35,308 bases of DNA from Bacteroidaceae bacterium (GTDB lineage Bacteria > Bacteroidota > Bacteroidia > Bacteroidales > Bacteroidaceae). The position numbers and the translations under genes were made by a program. Positions 33,337 to 35,308 of the stretch are shown one piece after another; positions within the stretch are counted from its first letter, which is position 1; the number at the start of each line of letters is the position of its first letter. Location of the stretch: assembly GCA_017547585.1 (NCBI GenBank), contig JAFYPH010000004.1, positions 1 through 35,308 of the forward strand. The letters run 5' to 3'. The notes below the pieces were generated by a model. It was not told the DNA's origin and ran no database searches. It saw only the letters and a list, made by a program, of their open reading frames with translations.

Positions 33337-34521
33337 TTATCTGCGGCCGAGCATGTCTCTTATTCCGTCCATGTCAAACGACAGCGTGAAACGCAGTGTC
33401 TGGTCCAGAGGGTTGCTCTGCGCTGTCGAAATAAGGTAGGCAGCATCGAGCGAAAAGACATTCATCTTGAATCCCGCACCGAGTGTATAATATTTTCTAT
33501 TTCCTTTATACTCATTCTCGTAGTGGTAACCGCCACGCAGAGCAAACTGATTATTGTAGCAATACTCCACGCCGATACCTCCGTAAAGCTCTTTAAGCTC
33601 TTCGCTGAAGCCACCGGGAGCATCGGAGAAGGACTTGAAAATTCCCGAAATGGGAGAAATATCATTGTAGCCTGTTGTTTCGAGCCACGTCTGATACTCG
33701 GAGTAGCGGCTGTTGTCGTCGGCCTTATAGCCCTCTTCCTCGAGGAACTGCGAGTATGTGGGACGTGTGGGCACCAGCAGTTTGTTGACATCGGCGCTGA
33801 AAGAGATTGTATTGTACTCGTCGATGGGCATCAGCAACGACACTCCCAGACGCAGGTTGGTGGGCAGGAACTGGTTGGTGGAACCGCCGTCGTACGATAT
33901 TTTGCTACCGATGTTCGACACGTTCAATCCCAGGCCCAGCAGACACTCTCTGTTACCCATAATCACATAGTTATTGTAGTACATTGCAACGTCAGCAGCA
34001 AAGGCGCTTCCGGGGGTAACATCCTCTTCGTAGTTGTACTGAAGGTCGGAGTAGATGAAGCGCAGACCCACGGCCGCCGAGAATGTCTCGGAGAGCATGC
34101 GCGAGTATGCAACGTCGAGCGCAAGTTCATAGGGCTTTATAGTGTACTCGTCGGCAAGAACCTCACCCAGCGAGAAGTATGTGAGTGAAGAGCTTATCGC
34201 CGAATAGTCGCCTATGCGATAGAATCCCGTAACATATGCAAGGTCAATATCCTTTACCAGCTGACGCAACCAGGGAGTGTACGAGAGCGACACGCCCGCA
34301 CGCGCAATGTTGAAAGGATATTTCGCGGGGTTCCAATATTGCGAGTTTACGTCGGGGTCGGTAGCTGCACCAACGTCTCCCATAGCACCGGCACGTGCGT
34401 CGGGAGCAATGGAGAGCGATGTTACACCCGTATATACGGGGTTGAACATATCTTTTTGAGCCGAGACGGGCAGCATCAATATGAGCCCGAGAAGTGTCAG
34501 AAGTGTTTTATTTTTTATCAT
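33337..34521 (-). CDS. porV: Type IX secretion outer-membrane protein PorV
   Basis: A 394-residue exported protein with a signal peptide (about 1-20, ending PVSA-Q) and a FadL-like beta-barrel. The start of the mature protein, VYTGVTSLSIAPDARAGAMGDVGAATDPDVNSQYWNPA (about 29-66), is the typical PorV/LptO entrance. The C-terminus ends in alternating strands (LDQTLRFTLSF). PorV forms the shuttle that carries type IX cargo to the PorU sortase. Its neighbour upstream is porU and downstream is ispF. The length is normal for the family. Confidence 0.93.
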   Translation of the reverse strand: MIKNKTLLTLLGLILMLPVSAQKDMFNPVYTGVTSLSIAPDARAGAMGDVGAATDPDVNSQYWNPAKYPFNIARAGVSLSYTPWLRQLVKDIDLAYVTGFYRIGDYSAISSSLTYFSLGEVLADEYTIKPYELALDVAYSRMLSETFSAAVGLRFIYSDLQYNYEEDVTPGSAFAADVAMYYNNYVIMGNRECLLGLGLNVSNIGSKISYDGGSTNQFLPTNLRLGVSLLMPIDEYNTISFSADVNKLLVPTRPTYSQFLEEEGYKADDNSRYSEYQTWLETTGYNDISPISGIFKSFSDAPGGFSEELKELYGGIGVEYCYNNQFALRGGYHYENEYKGNRKYYTLGAGFKMNVFSLDAAYLISTAQSNPLDQTLRFTLSFDMDGIRDMLGRR

Positions 34522-34560
34522 CGTTTTTGTCTTTATGTTCTTATAAAACCCGAAAAACGG

Positions 34561-35308
34561 TTATTTATTGTCTAAAATGAGAATTTTTCTCGTTTTTGTC
34601 TGCGAAGAGCCACCCGGAGCGGAAATTTTCGCACGGTAGAGGTAGACACCCGCGGGAATAGGCTGTCCGCCGGGAGCGGTAACGTCCCACGTGTATGTGT
34701 AGACGGTTGCGTCGCTCACGGCAATCTCGCTGTTGCTCCACAATATGCGTCCCTGAAAATCGAAGAGTTCGATGGTAACCTCAATTTCACTCTGCGGACG
34801 GTCGTGGGTGAGGACGAAGGTCACCGTCTCGCCACGATGCACGGGGTTGGGCGTCGCCTGAACCTCCACAAAGTCGGGAGCAAGGTCGGGAACGACCGTG
34901 AAGTTTATTGTCGCGGTCGAAGAGTTATTCAGAAGATCCCACGCACGCAACAGCAGTGTGTGTTCGCCCGCCGGAAGCTGCGCAAGCGGGAAGGCTATGC
35001 GTCCCGACGTGTAGTCGCCCACCGATGATACAAACGAGCCGTTGAGGTTGAATGTGTAGGCTGCGTCGTTGTCGACAATGGCTACAATGTCGTGGCCAAT
35101 GCCCGAGCCTACGGTGTTTATTCCGTCAATGTCGCTGAGCTCGACAAAGAGGCAGGGGGCTGCGTTCACCTCGTCGCCGTCGCGGAAGGCGGGCTTGTTG
35201 AGGTACATTTTTATTTCGGGGCCTCGCTTGTCGTCGGAAATGTCGGGAGAGGTTCCGCCGATGATAAATTCATCGTACCTTCCCTGGGCCGAGGATTTTC
35301 CATCGTGA
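34561..35308 (-). CDS. porU: Type IX secretion sortase PorU, C-terminal part
   Basis: The frame stays open to the window edge, so only the last ~249 residues are present; the catalytic gingipain-like domain is outside. Visible is DGKSSAQGRYDEFIIGG near the edge, then RGPEIKMYLNKPAFRDGDEVN, SGIGHDIVAIVD and a C-terminal domain with ATPNPVHRGET and GVYLYRAKI, matching PorU ends. PorU removes the C-terminal signal of type IX cargo and joins cargo to lipopolysaccharide. An internal ATG at 35208 is not the true start. porV follows after 39 bases on the same strand. Confidence 0.9.
   Translation of the reverse strand, partial: HDGKSSAQGRYDEFIIGGTSPDISDDKRGPEIKMYLNKPAFRDGDEVNAAPCLFVELSDIDGINTVGSGIGHDIVAIVDNDAAYTFNLNGSFVSSVGDYTSGRIAFPLAQLPAGEHTLLLRAWDLLNNSSTATINFTVVPDLAPDFVEVQATPNPVHRGETVTFVLTHDRPQSEIEVTIELFDFQGRILWSNSEIAVSDATVYTYTWDVTAPGGQPIPAGVYLYRAKISAPGGSSQTKTRKILILDNK

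Overview
The window looks like core chromosome from a member of the order Bacteroidales. The evidence is a porU-porV pair (type IX secretion), a DUF6089/PorG-like - uppS - bamA - ompH - murI envelope cluster, the absence of Shine-Dalgarno-like sites, and several matches to the Bacteroidetes -33 TTTG / -7 TAnnTTTG promoter. G+C is about 50% in a 60-base dnaA sample that I counted (2401-2460). The family cannot be fixed from this sequence alone. I found no tRNA, rRNA, CRISPR array, insertion sequence or prophage.

Left part (1-9.7 kb): a non-coding stretch rich in palindromes; a small rubredoxin gene (429-593, minus) with two tandem terminators; a sirtuin deacylase without zinc-binding cysteines; dnaA flanked on both sides by AT-rich DNA with DnaA-box-like words, a possible origin region; nrdJ, the B12-dependent ribonucleotide reductase, with a consensus promoter and a large hairpin in its leader; folB; an AT-rich single-TM orphan gene; rubrerythrin; and class I fumarase. 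Rubredoxin, rubrerythrin, the Fe-S fumarase and B12-dependent NrdJ fit an anaerobe that meets some oxygen.

Middle (9.7-22.5 kb): on the minus strand, in transcription order, xerD, a TPR/OmpA-like lipoprotein, dprA, a shortened lipoprotein related to M16 peptidases that has lost its HxxEH motif, the GTPase hflX, and a 1106-residue secreted protein with an SGNH esterase module and an alpha/beta-hydrolase esterase module. On the plus strand there is a compact operon of an O-methyltransferase, rbfA and a LolC/E-type ABC permease, which reads divergently from xerD.

Right part (22.5-35.3 kb), nearly all minus strand: DUF6242 lipoprotein - DUF6089/PorG-like protein - uppS - bamA - ompH - ompH - ompH - murI, an outer-membrane biogenesis and cell-wall cluster; then ribD; then porU (cut by the window edge) - porV - ispF - metallophosphoesterase. 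Together this half covers outer-membrane protein assembly (BamA, Skp-like OmpH), type IX secretion (PorU, PorV, probably the DUF6089 protein), and carrier-lipid and peptidoglycan precursors (UppS, MurI, IspF).

Most of the window is recognisable housekeeping DNA, and I did not find a clearly new multi-gene system. The items most worth a second look are the dead M16-like lipoprotein, the Tyr/Asn-rich surface loop of BamA, the two-esterase secreted protein, the nrdJ leader hairpin, the zinc-less sirtuin, and the DUF6242 lipoprotein beside the PorG-like gene.
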